From assembly GCA_946811695.1 (NCBI GenBank), contig OX328123.1:156237376-156301375 (forward strand): DNA of 64,000 bases, in the 5' to 3' direction. The first letter of the stretch is position 1; every line of letters begins with the position of its first letter. This document shows positions 50,669 to 52,215 of this stretch, in pieces. A model generated the notes under the pieces. That model did not search any database, was not told the origin of the DNA, and saw only the letters and a program-made list of their open reading frames with translations. A program made the translations under genes and the position numbers. The DNA comes from Gonocerus acuteangulatus (lineage: Eukaryota > Arthropoda > Insecta > Hemiptera > Coreidae).

Positions 50669-52215
50669 TTTTAGGTATTTACATAAGATGGCATCATTGG
50701 TATCAAACCCTTTTTGACTATTATAGAAATGTTATTTACATAGTCTGGTAAGGGTTAAATAATGAAATCAAATGTCTGTACATATTAATCCAAAGAAAGA
50801 GGAAAATATGATAGGATTGTGAGATACAGGAGCAAGAAGGGGATGGGGGAGGGAGGAGCAATGATGAATCTACATTGGGGGGGGGGGGGGAAGGACTAAG
50901 AATATAAAGATATAGTAAATATTTCAATATAAAACAAAACTATAAAAGCAGGAGATAGTGAAAAGGAAATAATAAAAAAAAATAAATGCTTAGACTAGAA
51001 ATTAATATAATAAAATATAACATTATAAAACAAACGACAAAACAAATGTGAACTTAATCAAACAAAAAAAAAACAAAACTTTTGAAGATTTATTGGAATA
51101 CATAAGCATTTTGCTCTTAGCAATAATAAACACGCGGTAAATTCTTAAGAAATGTCTTCCTGGGAGAATAGGAGAAAATTAAAGAGGCAGGAGTTAAATA
51201 CACATAGGAAGGGAAGTGTTAGATAAAGAGTGGGAGGAATTGGTGGTTTGTAAGATGAAGGAATGCTCGAAGGCAGCTGTTTTATGGGTGGGAGGATAGA
51301 GGTCGGAGGGTCGGGAACAAGTACCACAGAAACGGACAGAGAAATGGGTAGGTAAAGGAGGGAACCTAGGAAGTTTTTTTGCCAGTTTTAGAGAAATAGT
51401 CACCTCAAGTCAGAATACCAGTGTGGAATATGGACATACCTGGGGATATCGAGGATAAATCTGAGAAAACTTTATTAACCACTTAACCCATTCGGGACAA
51501 AGATTTTTTTCAGACGCGGACCCCAGGAGCCAATTTTTTTTTCTTCTTTATTTTGTTCATTTTTAATTAAAAAAAGAAACACACGTTTACTATAGAATTC
51601 ACCCAATTCATAAGTGAATTCAAATAAATAAGATCATTGTACACCAACAAAAAACATTTTTAATTTTTTTTTTTTTTACTGTGGATTGGTCACGTGTGCA
51701 ATGTAAGTTAAAATGAAAATACAGACAATTTTTAATTTTTTTGATAGACAGTAAAACCAATGCTAAATTTTGTTTTCCTGTACGTTACACATTTAATTAG
51801 TCCAAGAAAAATCATATTTTGACGTCTAGTTTACTCAGAATAATTTATGATTGCTCAGTACTGTTATTGCACACACGATGTGCAAGCTGTCTTATAGTCT
51901 CGGAAATATATTGCACACACGGTGTGCAATCGGTCTCTACAGGGTTAAGAACATCCTCAGGCTTCCCAGTGAGCCCTCCATACACCTGGCGTAGTCAAAG
52001 TCAGGGCATTCATGGGCTTATTTCGTTTCCATTAAATTATAGAAATTGAGGAGTGTTATTTTGAAGTAATTTTGGTGGAAGGTTTTATTGATGAAAAGCT
52101 AATATTCATTTTATCTCTTTATTTTACCTTTACAGTTTCAAACAAATGGCTTCATGAACGAGGCCAGGAGTTCCGAAGACCTTGCGATCTTCACCCTTCT
52201 CAGCCTCCACAGTAA
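4980..52215 (+). CDS. P4HA: Prolyl 4-hydroxylase subunit alpha (5' incomplete, 11 exons)
   Basis: The ER enzyme subunit hydroxylates proline in collagen-like X-Pro-Gly repeats, using Fe(II), 2-oxoglutarate, O2 and ascorbate, and normally pairs with protein disulfide isomerase. Exons: 4980-5134, 11190-11360, 13412-13579, 22394-22524, 25650-25673, 34967-35103, 38857-38968, 45654-45878, 46249-46314, 48989-49154, 52136-52215. All phases match and the joined length (1435 nt) gives about 477 residues plus stop. Order of domains: P4Ha_N region, TPR-like peptide-binding domain (exons 3-4), then the 2OG-Fe(II) dioxygenase (exons 8-11). Iron ligands are His and Asp in EPHFDFA and His in NTRHAACP; the 2OG lysine is in AGSKW. 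Vertebrate P4HA1 is 534 residues, so about 60 N-terminal residues and the signal peptide are missing, probably upstream of the window. No stop or frameshift is seen. Whether it is the P4HA1-, 2- or 3-type cannot be decided. Confidence 0.95.
5328..5745. repeat. Large imperfect inverted repeat
   Basis: Arms of about 170-185 bp face each other: TTTGAAATATGGCCGG at 5328 versus CCGGCCATATTTCAAA ending near 5745, also TAAGGGTCCCCC versus GGGGGACCCTTA and TCAATGTGCTAAAAACGA versus its complement. The spacer is about 60 bp. Foldback or MITE-like; no target duplication found. Confidence 0.7.
5979..6058 (+). repeat. Fragment of Penelope-like repeat
   Basis: 80 bp nearly identical to the outer part of the foldback at 44455-44762 (CTGTGATGTATGCAGCG through CCACTGTTTTTCAA). 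Only this short piece is present. Confidence 0.7.
6440..7180 (-). pseudogene. DUF4817-type mariner-like transposase, decayed
   Basis: On the minus strand an N-terminal DUF4817 segment ([18 protein letters not shown], then [14 protein letters not shown]) begins near 7117. Further on, in shifting frames, comes a segment like the DDE core: [20 protein letters not shown] near 6780-6720, then GPPFLPS...[11 protein letters not shown] near 6640-6590. In this family these pieces correspond to the second strand of the RNase H-like fold. Several frameshifts and stops make it a clear fossil. The + strand open frame at 6464-6697 is only its shadow. Confidence 0.7.
7217..7879. mobile_element. Non-autonomous TIR element, TSD CAATA
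   Basis: Ends CAGGGTGTCTACTAC and, at the right, the complement of CAGGGCGTCTAATGC. CAATA flanks both sides (7212-7216 and 7880-7884). Subterminal words TTTCATGACTTT and GTGACATTTTCATGA recur in inverted order. No transposase. The CAGGG ends suggest hAT, but hAT normally leaves 8 bp. Confidence 0.65.
8205..8480 (+). repeat. Family R dispersed repeat
   Basis: A run of A followed by GTCCGACTCGCAGGAACTGC, with an exact hairpin (GGAACTGCG ... CGCAGTTCC). Recurs at about 17640 (reverse), 20205, 38195, 42290 (reverse), 46685 and 53555. The part from GGCGCCACAACAGGAAACTA is shared with 20250-20280. Confidence 0.7.
8632..9505 (+). repeat. 37-bp minisatellite, ~23.6 copies
   Basis: The unit contains GGGATATATTGCAGGCGG followed by TATAGGGGATTAGGATGAA. 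The first three units carry single-base variants (GTGG for GCGG, ATAAAG for ATGAAG, GCTATA for GATATA). The remaining units look identical up to the last, which breaks at GCGGTAAAGAG. The array is more G-rich than its surroundings. Confidence 0.97.
9950..10690 (+). pseudogene. LINE 3' fragment: RNase H domain and C-terminal Cys region
   Basis: 10130-10320 encodes an RNase H segment ([17 protein letters not shown], then [12 protein letters not shown]), the usual order of the second catalytic Asp and the PGH motif in I/Loa/Jockey-type LINEs. Broken downstream pieces continue: [16 protein letters not shown] near 10410, [18 protein letters not shown] near 10540 and [18 protein letters not shown] near 10600, the Cys-rich tail. 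Several stops; no RT upstream. A related tail is at 28250-28530. Confidence 0.7.
11190..11360 (+). CDS. P4HA: P4HA exon 2 (visible)
   Basis: Acceptor AAATTTGCAG, donor TCTGGTCAGT. Encodes [16 protein letters not shown], then [20 protein letters not shown] and KGELNGIQ, the end of the P4Ha_N domain (vertebrate AAKALLRLQDTYNL). Phase 1 at both ends. Confidence 0.95.
11369..11520 (-). mobile_element. 5S rRNA-derived SINE (SINE3-type), partial
   Basis: Inserted only 8 bp after the exon donor. On the minus strand it reads GGCCATAGCTACGTTGAATG, then GGATGGGTGACC and ATGCTGTTGGCATTATAAAA, matching the two larger copies at 39039 and 50040. It ends in a poly-T run at 11369-11382 (plus strand). The middle of the 5S part (CACCGAAG...) is deleted. 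Confidence 0.75.
11521..12541 (+). other. Intron sequence, nothing recognised
   Basis: AT-rich P4HA intron DNA without repeats I can name or coding signal. Confidence 0.5.
12542..12948. mobile_element. MITE with ~28-bp TIRs
   Basis: Left end GGGCTTGCAGCAATAAGGAG then GCAGCTCC; right end is the complement of GGGAGGGCAGCAATAAGGAA then GCAGCTCC. A third inner motif, GCGCAATAAGAAGGTGGCT, lies near 12708. A (TA)n run is at about 12828-12863. No clear target duplication. Confidence 0.65.
13052..13285. repeat. (TGGA)n followed by T/ATTT-rich tract
   Basis: Five GGAT units at 13052-13072, then a long T-rich, ATTT-rich tract at 13185-13275 upstream of the next P4HA exon. The open frames here encode only Phe/Tyr/Leu strings. 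Confidence 0.85.
13412..13579 (+). CDS. P4HA: P4HA exon 3 (visible)
   Basis: Acceptor TTTTTTTTTCAG, donor GAAGGTAGAT. Encodes [20 protein letters not shown] then [12 protein letters not shown] and [11 protein letters not shown]: the peptide-substrate-binding TPR-like domain (vertebrate AEDCFELGKVAYTEADYYHT). Phase 1 at both ends. Confidence 0.96.
13580..14313 (+). other. Intron sequence, nothing recognised
   Basis: AT-rich, with a short T9/G10 homopolymer pair at 13890-13910. No coding or repeat signal. Confidence 0.5.
14314..15346. mobile_element. Candidate PIF/Harbinger-type element
   Basis: The left end GGGTACGTTCATGGTGAGGA and the right end, complement of GGTGGGAGTGTTCATAGTGA, form imperfect TIRs, flanked by TAA on the left and TTA on the right. 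The ends resemble those of the transposase-bearing element at 24013 (GGGTGCGTTTACAC). Inside are a second inverted pair (GAGCGCTGCCCCG near 14372; its complement near 15374, just outside) and a 64-residue open frame at 14430-14624 of unknown nature. Confidence 0.5.
15395..15805. repeat. GC-rich repeat with GGGCCCAGG ends
   Basis: GAGCCGGGCCCAGGACCAG at 15401 and CGGCCCAGGCCCGGGACAAC at 15752, both followed by C-rich runs, stand out from the AT-rich surroundings. The second contains a hairpin GGGACAAC...GTTGTCCC. Purpose unknown. Confidence 0.45.
16370..16625 (+). repeat. Family E dispersed repeat
   Basis: Landmarks: AAAGGTTTTGGGAACATTGT, AATATCTCGAAAACGGTTG, GATTAAGCGATGTCAATCGG, then AGTGCTTAAAACTTCAAA. 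Recurs at about 20990-21350 (reverse), 41340-41640, 41755-41960 and 53600-53760 (reverse). Confidence 0.75.
16639..17383. repeat. Family Q element, short copy
   Basis: Ends GCACTTTCCTC and GAGGAAAGTGC are inverted. Inside are a (TA)n core at 16757-16825 and about three ~150-bp tandem units, each with GTTGTAAAAATGAACTAAA, a G-run, GGTTTACTCC and a CGAAACTCGGTAT-like word. The longer copy is at 18281-19506. Confidence 0.75.
17640..17725 (-). repeat. Family R dispersed repeat, reverse
   Basis: Complement reads AAAAAAAAGTCTGACTCGCA then GGAACTGGATCATCATAGCG and ATCCCAAATGTCATTTGGAA, the same order as the copies at 42290 and 46685. Confidence 0.65.
17850..18260 (+). repeat. Family T dispersed repeat
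   Basis: TTTTCGCGTGATTCCTCCCT, AGAACCCATAGATC-like and AACGATGGTTCAAATTT words, then TTTGATGAAATTTGGTACAA and TTTGAAAGGTCA as in 41050 and 21580. The usual (TA)n centre is replaced by about 150 bp of unrelated DNA here. Confidence 0.65.
18281..19506. repeat. Family Q element, long copy with ~150-bp tandem units
   Basis: Same inverted ends as 16639-17383. After a (TA)n run at 18402-18461, about five units repeat at a spacing of 148-153 bp (CGGT phase points near 18566, 18711, 18859, 19008, 19161). Two neighbouring units are almost identical, which shows recent expansion. A related array is in reverse at 58320-58550. Confidence 0.8.
19507..20204 (+). other. Intron sequence, nothing recognised
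   Basis: AT-rich P4HA intron. Short open frames on the minus strand (19583-20019) have no recognisable domain. Confidence 0.45.
20205..20300 (+). repeat. Family R dispersed repeat, truncated
   Basis: AAAAAAAAAGTCCGACTCGC, AGGAACTGCGTC, then AACAGGAAACTGACAGTA as in the copy at 8205. Confidence 0.7.
20538..20755 (+). mobile_element. tRNA-derived SINE (family S1)
   Basis: The head looks like a type-II tRNA: box A near TGGCCGTGAGGGTTAAGGCG and box B GGTTCGATTCC. The body has AAAAGGCATCAGCCCTATCC, GGTGGTAACCTATAGATAAC and CCGTCCTAAAATTCTTAGTT, and the tail is A/T-rich. Other copies: 42822-43790 (split by a solo LTR), 40195-40345 (reverse) and a 3' piece at 61779-61873. The acceptor stem does not pair, so this is a SINE, not a tRNA gene. 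Confidence 0.85.
20985..21350 (-). repeat. Family E dispersed repeat, reverse
   Basis: Complement carries AAGTGCTTAAAACTTAAAA, AATGCTTTCTTTACAAAAAA and CGTAAATATCTCGATAACGG, matching the + copies. The open frame at 21067-21345 is an accident of this repeat. Confidence 0.7.
21430..21850 (-). repeat. Family T dispersed repeat, reverse
   Basis: In reverse order: GGGCGGATTCTGCTGGCTAA, AACTTGACCTTTCAAATTAT, TTTCATCAAAATCGGACCAT, a (TA)n core at 21649-21690, CTATGGGGTCTGAAACG, GTGAGGTGAACCTCATAAGC and GGTTCTCCCTATGGAG. Confidence 0.75.
22394..22524 (+). CDS. P4HA: P4HA exon 4 (visible)
   Basis: Acceptor TTTCTCCAG, donor GAGGTATTAT. Encodes [20 protein letters not shown] then [15 protein letters not shown] and KNNSE: the last TPR-like helices (vertebrate DLDKALLLTKKLLELDPEHQ, RANGNLKYFEYIM). 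Starts in phase 1, ends in phase 0. Confidence 0.95.
22906..23165. mobile_element. hAT-like MITE, copy 1
   Basis: Ends CATGGGCATATATAA and TTATATACGCCCATG. A perfect 8-bp duplication ACCCAAGG lies at 22898-22905 and 23166-23173. Inside are G-runs and GAACTAAGTGATCTTATTTA. The 8-bp duplication and CA...TG ends fit hAT; there is no transposase. Confidence 0.85.
23495..23670 (+). mobile_element. tRNA-derived SINE (family S2)
   Basis: The head has box A-like TTGGTCTAGTGGCTAACGCC and box B-like GGGTTCAAGTCCC. The body continues CTCATCTCACGGCTCGTTGA and ATGTCGGCACTAATGGCC, then an A-rich tail at 23660-23680 and a (TG)/(TA) run. A head-only piece is at 37856-37911. Confidence 0.75.
23806..23840 (-). 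ncRNA. Hammerhead-like motif (Penelope-type), mutated
   Basis: The minus strand reads CTGACGA, then a 6-bp stem GGCTAC/GTAGCC closed by CAAGGA, then AAAACGTCC. This has the order of a hammerhead core (CUGANGA, stem II, GAAA, ACGU, C17), with G12 changed to A. ACGU is palindromic, as in dimer-type hammerheads of Penelope-like elements. Probably inactive. Confidence 0.4.
24013..24987 (+). mobile_element. PIF/Harbinger element with transposase fossil
   Basis: TIRs GGGTGCGTTTACACTTG at the left and its complement at the right (right arm ...ATAGTTATTGCAGGA), flanked by GTA (24010-24012) and TTA (24988-24990), close to the TWA target of this superfamily. Several inner inverted copies of the GTGTTTACA word occur near 24180, 24750 and 24840. 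975 bp in all, so most of the transposase is missing. Confidence 0.8.
24229..24545 (+). pseudogene. PIF/Harbinger transposase, N-terminal exon fossil
   Basis: One frame with three stops reads [20 protein letters not shown], then [29 protein letters not shown] and [15 protein letters not shown], ending [10 protein letters not shown] at a plausible GTGAG donor. This is the well-known leader of Harbinger (DDE_Tnp_4) transposases: R-W-V-x-P-W, E-L, E-D-x2-A-F-x-N-F-L-R-M, I-x-K-x-D-T-x-M/F-R-E-A-I. No DDE domain follows. Assignment is confident; function is lost. Confidence 0.85.
24991..25649 (+). other. Intron sequence, nothing recognised
   Basis: AT-rich with a purine-rich stretch at 25180-25340. 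No coding signal apart from chance frames. Confidence 0.45.
25650..25673 (+). CDS. P4HA: P4HA 24-nt microexon
   Basis: Acceptor TTTTATTTCATTTCCAG and a consensus donor TATGTAAGTT enclose 24 nt encoding VEVKENIY. The exon before ends in phase 0 and the one after starts in phase 0, so inclusion or skipping both keep the frame. The peptide falls in the variable linker between the peptide-binding and catalytic domains, where vertebrate forms differ in length. Inferred from splice signals only. Confidence 0.7.
25674..26699 (+). other. Intron sequence with uninformative frames
   Basis: Includes an open frame at 25803-26138 (+) with one hydrophobic stretch and no recognisable domain. I see no splice or start context to make it a gene. 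Confidence 0.4.
26700..27880 (+). pseudogene. Non-LTR reverse transcriptase, decayed
   Basis: Successive frame pieces: [20 protein letters not shown] near 26845 and [18 protein letters not shown] near 26955 (fingers), then [21 protein letters not shown] words near 27270, [20 protein letters not shown] near 27405, and the catalytic box near 27515 reduced to a stop followed by ANN. A C-terminal part ([13 protein letters not shown], then [13 protein letters not shown]) follows to 27870. The FIDF...GLRQGD.LSP.LFNLALE style is that of insect endonuclease-RT LINEs. Dead copy. Confidence 0.75.
28250..28530 (+). pseudogene. LINE 3' tail fragment
   Basis: Broken frames give [16 protein letters not shown] and [20 protein letters not shown], the same Cys-rich LINE tail seen at 10540-10640. 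A stretch of G10 interrupts it at 28294. Confidence 0.65.
28531..30718 (+). other. Intron sequence, mostly unassigned
   Basis: Contains a GC-richer patch at 28840-28960, a direct repeat of GACTGCTGGAG(A/C)AGTCAA at about 29387 and 29469, and a (TA)n run at 30160-30222. Nothing else recognised. Confidence 0.5.
30719..31523. mobile_element. TIR element, TSD TATC, with SINE inside
   Basis: Arms of about 180 bp: TCTCCCAAAAAACTAA at 30719 and its near complement ending at 31523, with shared inner words ATGATATCATAGTATTGGGC and AGAACCTAATAATAC. TATC flanks both ends (30715-30718, 31524-31527). The centre is occupied by an unrelated SINE-like sequence. Superfamily not clear. Confidence 0.75.
30935..31245 (-). 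mobile_element. SINE-like insertion
   Basis: On the minus strand a box B-like GAGTTCAAATCCT is followed by CATCGGTTGGATTCGGCC, GGGTACCTTGGTGCTAATGA, CCCTCGTGGCCTGTTACAGG and a T-rich tail. GC-rich against its host element. The tRNA head is too decayed to name. Confidence 0.5.
31708..31880 (+). repeat. 172-bp repeat, copy A
   Basis: Nearly identical to 37244-37417: from TTCCATAGAGTAAACATTTG to CATTGTTTGAACTT with about four differences. Both copies lie near piggyBac remnants. Nature unknown. Confidence 0.85.
31930..32480 (-). pseudogene. piggyBac-like transposase core fragment
   Basis: The minus-strand frame 32478-32155 reads [37 protein letters not shown], then [18 protein letters not shown], the piggyBac DDE core (K-x-G-I-K-x3-L-C, Y-T-D-N-F-Y-T-S). 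TDHFY has His for the usual Asn. A frame change leads to LGTLRRNRKGNP-like residues near 32120. The N- and C-terminal parts are missing. Confidence 0.8.
32800..33067 (+). pseudogene. piggyBac transposase C-terminal zinc ribbon
   Basis: In one frame with a single stop (32995): [19 protein letters not shown], then [20 protein letters not shown]. The pattern C-x2-C-P-x-K/R-K ... K-C ... C-x-E-H ... C-x2-C is the Cys-rich ribbon that ends many piggyBac-type transposases. It fits the TTAA-flanked element around it. The catalytic part has been deleted. Confidence 0.65.
33129..33171. repeat. Two overlapping, mutually exclusive hairpins
   Basis: AGAGATTTGTT/AACAAATCTCT (33129-33157) and TTTGAATAGAAC/GTTCTATTCAAA (33138-33171) share bases, so only one can form at a time. 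Inside the piggyBac element. Confidence 0.7.
34297..34496. mobile_element. hAT-like MITE, copy 2
   Basis: Ends CAGGAGCGTATATAGGA and TTATATACGGCCATG; flanks TTGAGCGT and TTGAGAGT (7 of 8 match). Inner G-rich and C-rich runs as in copy 1. Confidence 0.75.
34967..35103 (+). CDS. P4HA: P4HA exon 6 (visible)
   Basis: Acceptor TTTTATTTCCAG, donor GAAGTAATT. Encodes [20 protein letters not shown], then [20 protein letters not shown], the linker to the catalytic domain (vertebrate LPERQKYEMLCRGEG...LFCRYHDGN). Starts in phase 0, ends in phase 2. Confidence 0.95.
35135..35295 (+). repeat. Family T dispersed repeat, 5' half
   Basis: TTTTAGCGCGTTCCTCCCTC, CATAGGGAGGAAACCTGCTT, GATCAAGAAAATAACGGTGG. 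Ends abruptly at a CACCGGGTGATTCAAGTT word that resembles a mariner-type terminus. Confidence 0.75.
35296..36639 (+). other. Intron sequence starting with a possible transposon end
   Basis: CCGGGTGATTCAAGTTTAAG at 35302 resembles a Tc1/mariner or DUF4817-class terminus, but I cannot find the opposite end or a transposase. The remainder is AT-rich and unassigned. Confidence 0.35.
36640..36910 (-). pseudogene. piggyBac transposase fragment with internal deletion
   Basis: Minus-strand frame: [13 protein letters not shown] near 36870, directly followed by [20 protein letters not shown] and [10 protein letters not shown]. The first part matches the piggyBac I/V-D-x-S-D-Q-M motif, the second the A-x-I-L-Y ... 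F-R-E-x-I region that normally comes ~40-60 residues later, so a deletion has joined them. Moderate confidence because the piece is short. Confidence 0.55.
37244..37417 (+). repeat. 172-bp repeat, copy B
   Basis: Near-identical partner of 31708-31880. Confidence 0.85.
37418..37855 (+). other. Intron sequence, nothing recognised
   Basis: AT-rich; no coding or repeat signal beyond short homopolymers. Confidence 0.45.
37856..37911 (+). mobile_element. SINE S2 head fragment
   Basis: GGTATAGTGGCTAGCGCCTT then AGATTCATAAGGC and A10; the first half of the tRNA-like head only, compare 23500-23540. Confidence 0.65.
38195..38335 (+). repeat. Family R dispersed repeat
   Basis: AAAAATCCAACTCACAGGAA, CTGCATCATCTTAGTGCG, then ATTTTGAAAGCTTAGAGTAG as in the reverse copy at 42290. 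Confidence 0.65.
38505..38765 (-). repeat. Family T dispersed repeat, reverse, no TA core
   Basis: GATGGGCGGATGCTGCTGTT, ACTTGACATTTCAAATCATA, ACCGTTATTTTCATGATCTG, GTTTCCTCCCTATGGACGG. The (TA)n core is absent in this copy. Confidence 0.65.
38857..38968 (+). CDS. P4HA: P4HA exon 7 (visible)
   Basis: Acceptor TTTATTTTTTAG, donor AGAGTATGTA. Encodes [20 protein letters not shown] then [17 protein letters not shown] (vertebrate LAPAKQEDEWDKPRIIRFHD, IISDAEIEIVKDLAKPR): entry to the dioxygenase domain. Starts in phase 2, ends in phase 0. Confidence 0.95.
39039..39312 (+). mobile_element. 5S rRNA-derived SINE (SINE3-type)
   Basis: 5S-like part: GAATGCACCGGTTCCCATAG, ATCACCGAAGGTAACCAACG, then CTGAATGGGTGACCGTCCAC. 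Body GGTATTATAAAAGTGCGGCA, AACACTCAC and a tail of A18. Homologous to the reverse copies at 11369 and 50040. The first ~60 bp (GCCCTGCTAGATGGGTTGG...) are not 5S-like. Confidence 0.8.
39313..40110 (+). other. Intron sequence, nothing recognised
   Basis: AT-rich. The open frame at 39446-39706 has no recognised domain. Confidence 0.45.
40111..40160. repeat. Hairpin with ~20-bp stem
   Basis: AAAAAGCATGACATTTTTT faces its exact complement across TTCACGTC. No poly-T logic expected in an animal intron; noted only as structure. Confidence 0.75.
40195..40345 (-). mobile_element. SINE S1, reverse, head truncated
   Basis: Complement reads CATGGGTTCAATTCCCACTT, then AAAAGGCATCAGCCCTATT and TGGACGTTAAAATT. 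The box A half of the head is missing. Confidence 0.8.
40610..40683. repeat. (TA)n microsatellite
   Basis: About 70 bp of pure TA. Confidence 0.95.
40787..41345 (+). repeat. Family T dispersed repeat, fullest copy
   Basis: Both halves are present around a (TA)n core of about 95 bp (40920-41012). Left: TTTAGCACGGTTCCTCCCTC through AATAATGGTGGTTCAAATTT. Right: GTTCGCGCTTTTCCGGCC, TTTGATGAAATTTGGTACAA, TTGAAAGGTCAAGTTCGTTA, TTCGCCCACCGGAACATGG. Useful as a family reference. Confidence 0.8.
41346..41960 (+). repeat. Family E dispersed repeat, two adjacent copies
   Basis: 41346-41640 and 41755-41960 share AAAAGTTTTGGGAACTTCGT, TTCATTAATATCTCGAA and AGTGCTTAAA. The second is shorter. Confidence 0.75.
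42290..42405 (-). repeat. Family R dispersed repeat, reverse
   Basis: Complement: AAAAAGTCCGACTCGCAGGA, ACTGTATCATCTTAGCGCG, TCATTTGAAAAGCTTAGAAT. Confidence 0.7.
42822..43795 (+). mobile_element. SINE S1 interrupted by a solo LTR
   Basis: Head GACCCGATGGCCGAGAGGGT to GGTGGTAACCTAT at 42966; the rest resumes at 43728 with CTATAGATAACCCGTCC and ends near AATGGACGTTAAAATT. The interruption is the solo LTR at 42967-43727. Confidence 0.9.
42967..43727. mobile_element. Solo LTR, 761 bp, TSD CTAT
   Basis: Starts TGTTATAATATTAA and ends AATATCATTACA (TG...CA). CTAT at 42963-42966 is repeated at 43728-43731, exactly where the host SINE is split. The inside repeats words such as GTATCTTC, AACTGAACTGC and AACAGACTG, and has no coding frame. 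No matching internal region is in the window. Confidence 0.85.
44076..44442 (+). repeat. ~120-bp tandem repeats with TATAACAT phase points
   Basis: Units align at CTRTATAACAT near 44083, 44194, 44314 and 44435 (spacings 111, 120, 121). Each has CATGCGSGAA and CGGACACYTTYTTGTGACA. A last partial unit resumes at 44773 after the foldback. The minus-strand open frame at 44167-44412 is a by-product. Confidence 0.85.
44455..44762. mobile_element. Penelope-like foldback, TSD ACAGTCATAT
   Basis: Perfect 118-bp inverted arms (44455-44572 and 44604-44721) around a 31-bp spacer, plus 41 bp more on the right side only. The 10-bp ACAGTCATAT is present at 44445-44454 and 44763-44772. Each arm carries a hammerhead-like core on opposite strands. 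Inverted terminal copies and hammerheads are known for Penelope-like elements; no RT or GIY-YIG is visible, so the assignment is inferred. Confidence 0.65.
44634..44670 (+). ncRNA. Hammerhead-like core (right arm)
   Basis: CTGACGA at 44634, stem GAGAAC/GTTCTC with loop CAT, then GAAA at 44657 running into palindrome AAGCTT and T. This gives C3-A9, stem II, G12-A14, a self-complementary stem III and U16.1-U17, as in dimer-type hammerheads. No stem I is obvious and one base (T44641) is extra next to stem II. The mirror copy is 44511-44547 on the minus strand. Confidence 0.4.
45654..45878 (+). CDS. P4HA: P4HA exon 8 (visible): HxD iron site
   Basis: Acceptor TTTTTACTTACAG, donor AGGGTACTT. Encodes [40 protein letters not shown], then [20 protein letters not shown] and DFAR. 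HFD supplies His and Asp for iron (His412/Asp414 in human P4HA1 numbering). Phase 0 at both ends, 75 codons. Confidence 0.97.
45963..46012. repeat. (TA)n microsatellite in short intron
   Basis: About 50 bp of TA between exons 8 and 9. Confidence 0.9.
46249..46314 (+). CDS. P4HA: P4HA exon 9 (visible)
   Basis: Acceptor TTTTTCTTTTTAG, donor TATGTAAGT. Encodes [20 protein letters not shown] and FY (vertebrate [16 protein letters not shown]), a core beta-strand of the dioxygenase fold. 22 codons, phase 0. Confidence 0.95.
46685..46905 (+). repeat. Family R dispersed repeat
   Basis: AAAAAAATCTGACTTGCAGG, AACTGCGTCATCT, then TCATTTGGAACAGAAACAGT. Confidence 0.65.
46906..48419 (+). other. Intron sequence, nothing recognised
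   Basis: AT-rich. GTATACACGGTGTATCGAAA near 47173 resembles a transposon terminus but no partner end was found. Confidence 0.4.
48420..48749 (-). pseudogene. Non-LTR reverse transcriptase fragment
   Basis: Minus-strand frame reads [20 protein letters not shown], then [31 protein letters not shown] is RT motif A with the first catalytic Asp. Cut off before the Y/F-A-D-D box. A run of A17 (plus strand) adjoins the 5' side, as in the LINE at 3751. Confidence 0.75.
48989..49154 (+). CDS. P4HA: P4HA exon 10 (visible): His and 2OG-lysine
   Basis: Acceptor ATATTTGTAG, donor TGGGGTAATT. Encodes [40 protein letters not shown], then [15 protein letters not shown]. The His of TRHAACP is the third iron ligand and the Lys of GSK binds 2-oxoglutarate (His483/Lys493 in human). 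Starts in phase 0, ends in phase 1. Confidence 0.97.
49155..50039 (+). other. Intron sequence, nothing recognised
   Basis: Short frames on both strands (49317-49961) show no domain. GC content rises from 49540 onward, which may mark an old repeat. Confidence 0.4.
50040..50195 (-). mobile_element. 5S rRNA-derived SINE (SINE3-type), best 5S match
   Basis: Minus strand: GCCAACGGCCATAGCCACGT, TGAATGCACCGGTTCCCGTA, GATCACCGAAGTTAAGCAAC, GTTGGGCATGGTAAGTACCT, GAATGGGTAACCGACCACGT, then GCTGTTGGCATTATAAAAGG. This keeps the internal promoter region of an arthropod 5S rRNA, but the 3' end departs from 5S into a SINE body, so it is not a 5S gene. Confidence 0.8.
50528..50662. repeat. (TA)n with CA interruptions
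   Basis: About 130 bp of TA broken by TACATA. The minus-strand frame across it is only Tyr-Ile. Confidence 0.95.
50663..51482 (+). other. Intron sequence, purine-rich patches
   Basis: GGAGGGAGGAG-like stretches at 50840-50890 and 51180-51340; otherwise unassigned. Confidence 0.45.
51487..51944. mobile_element. piggyBac-type MITE, TTAA-flanked
   Basis: TTAA at 51483-51486 is followed by CCCATTCGGGACAAAG; CTCTACAGGG is followed by TTAA at 51945-51948. Two inner copies of an imperfect palindrome TTGCACACACGRTGTGCAA lie at about 51878 and 51911. No coding capacity. Confidence 0.7.
52136..52215 (+). CDS. P4HA: P4HA last exon and stop
   Basis: Acceptor TTTACCTTTACAG. Encodes [20 protein letters not shown] then PSQPPQ and TAA at 52213. 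[13 protein letters not shown] is the conserved C-terminus. No ER retention signal, as expected for a subunit retained by its PDI partner. Confidence 0.97.
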
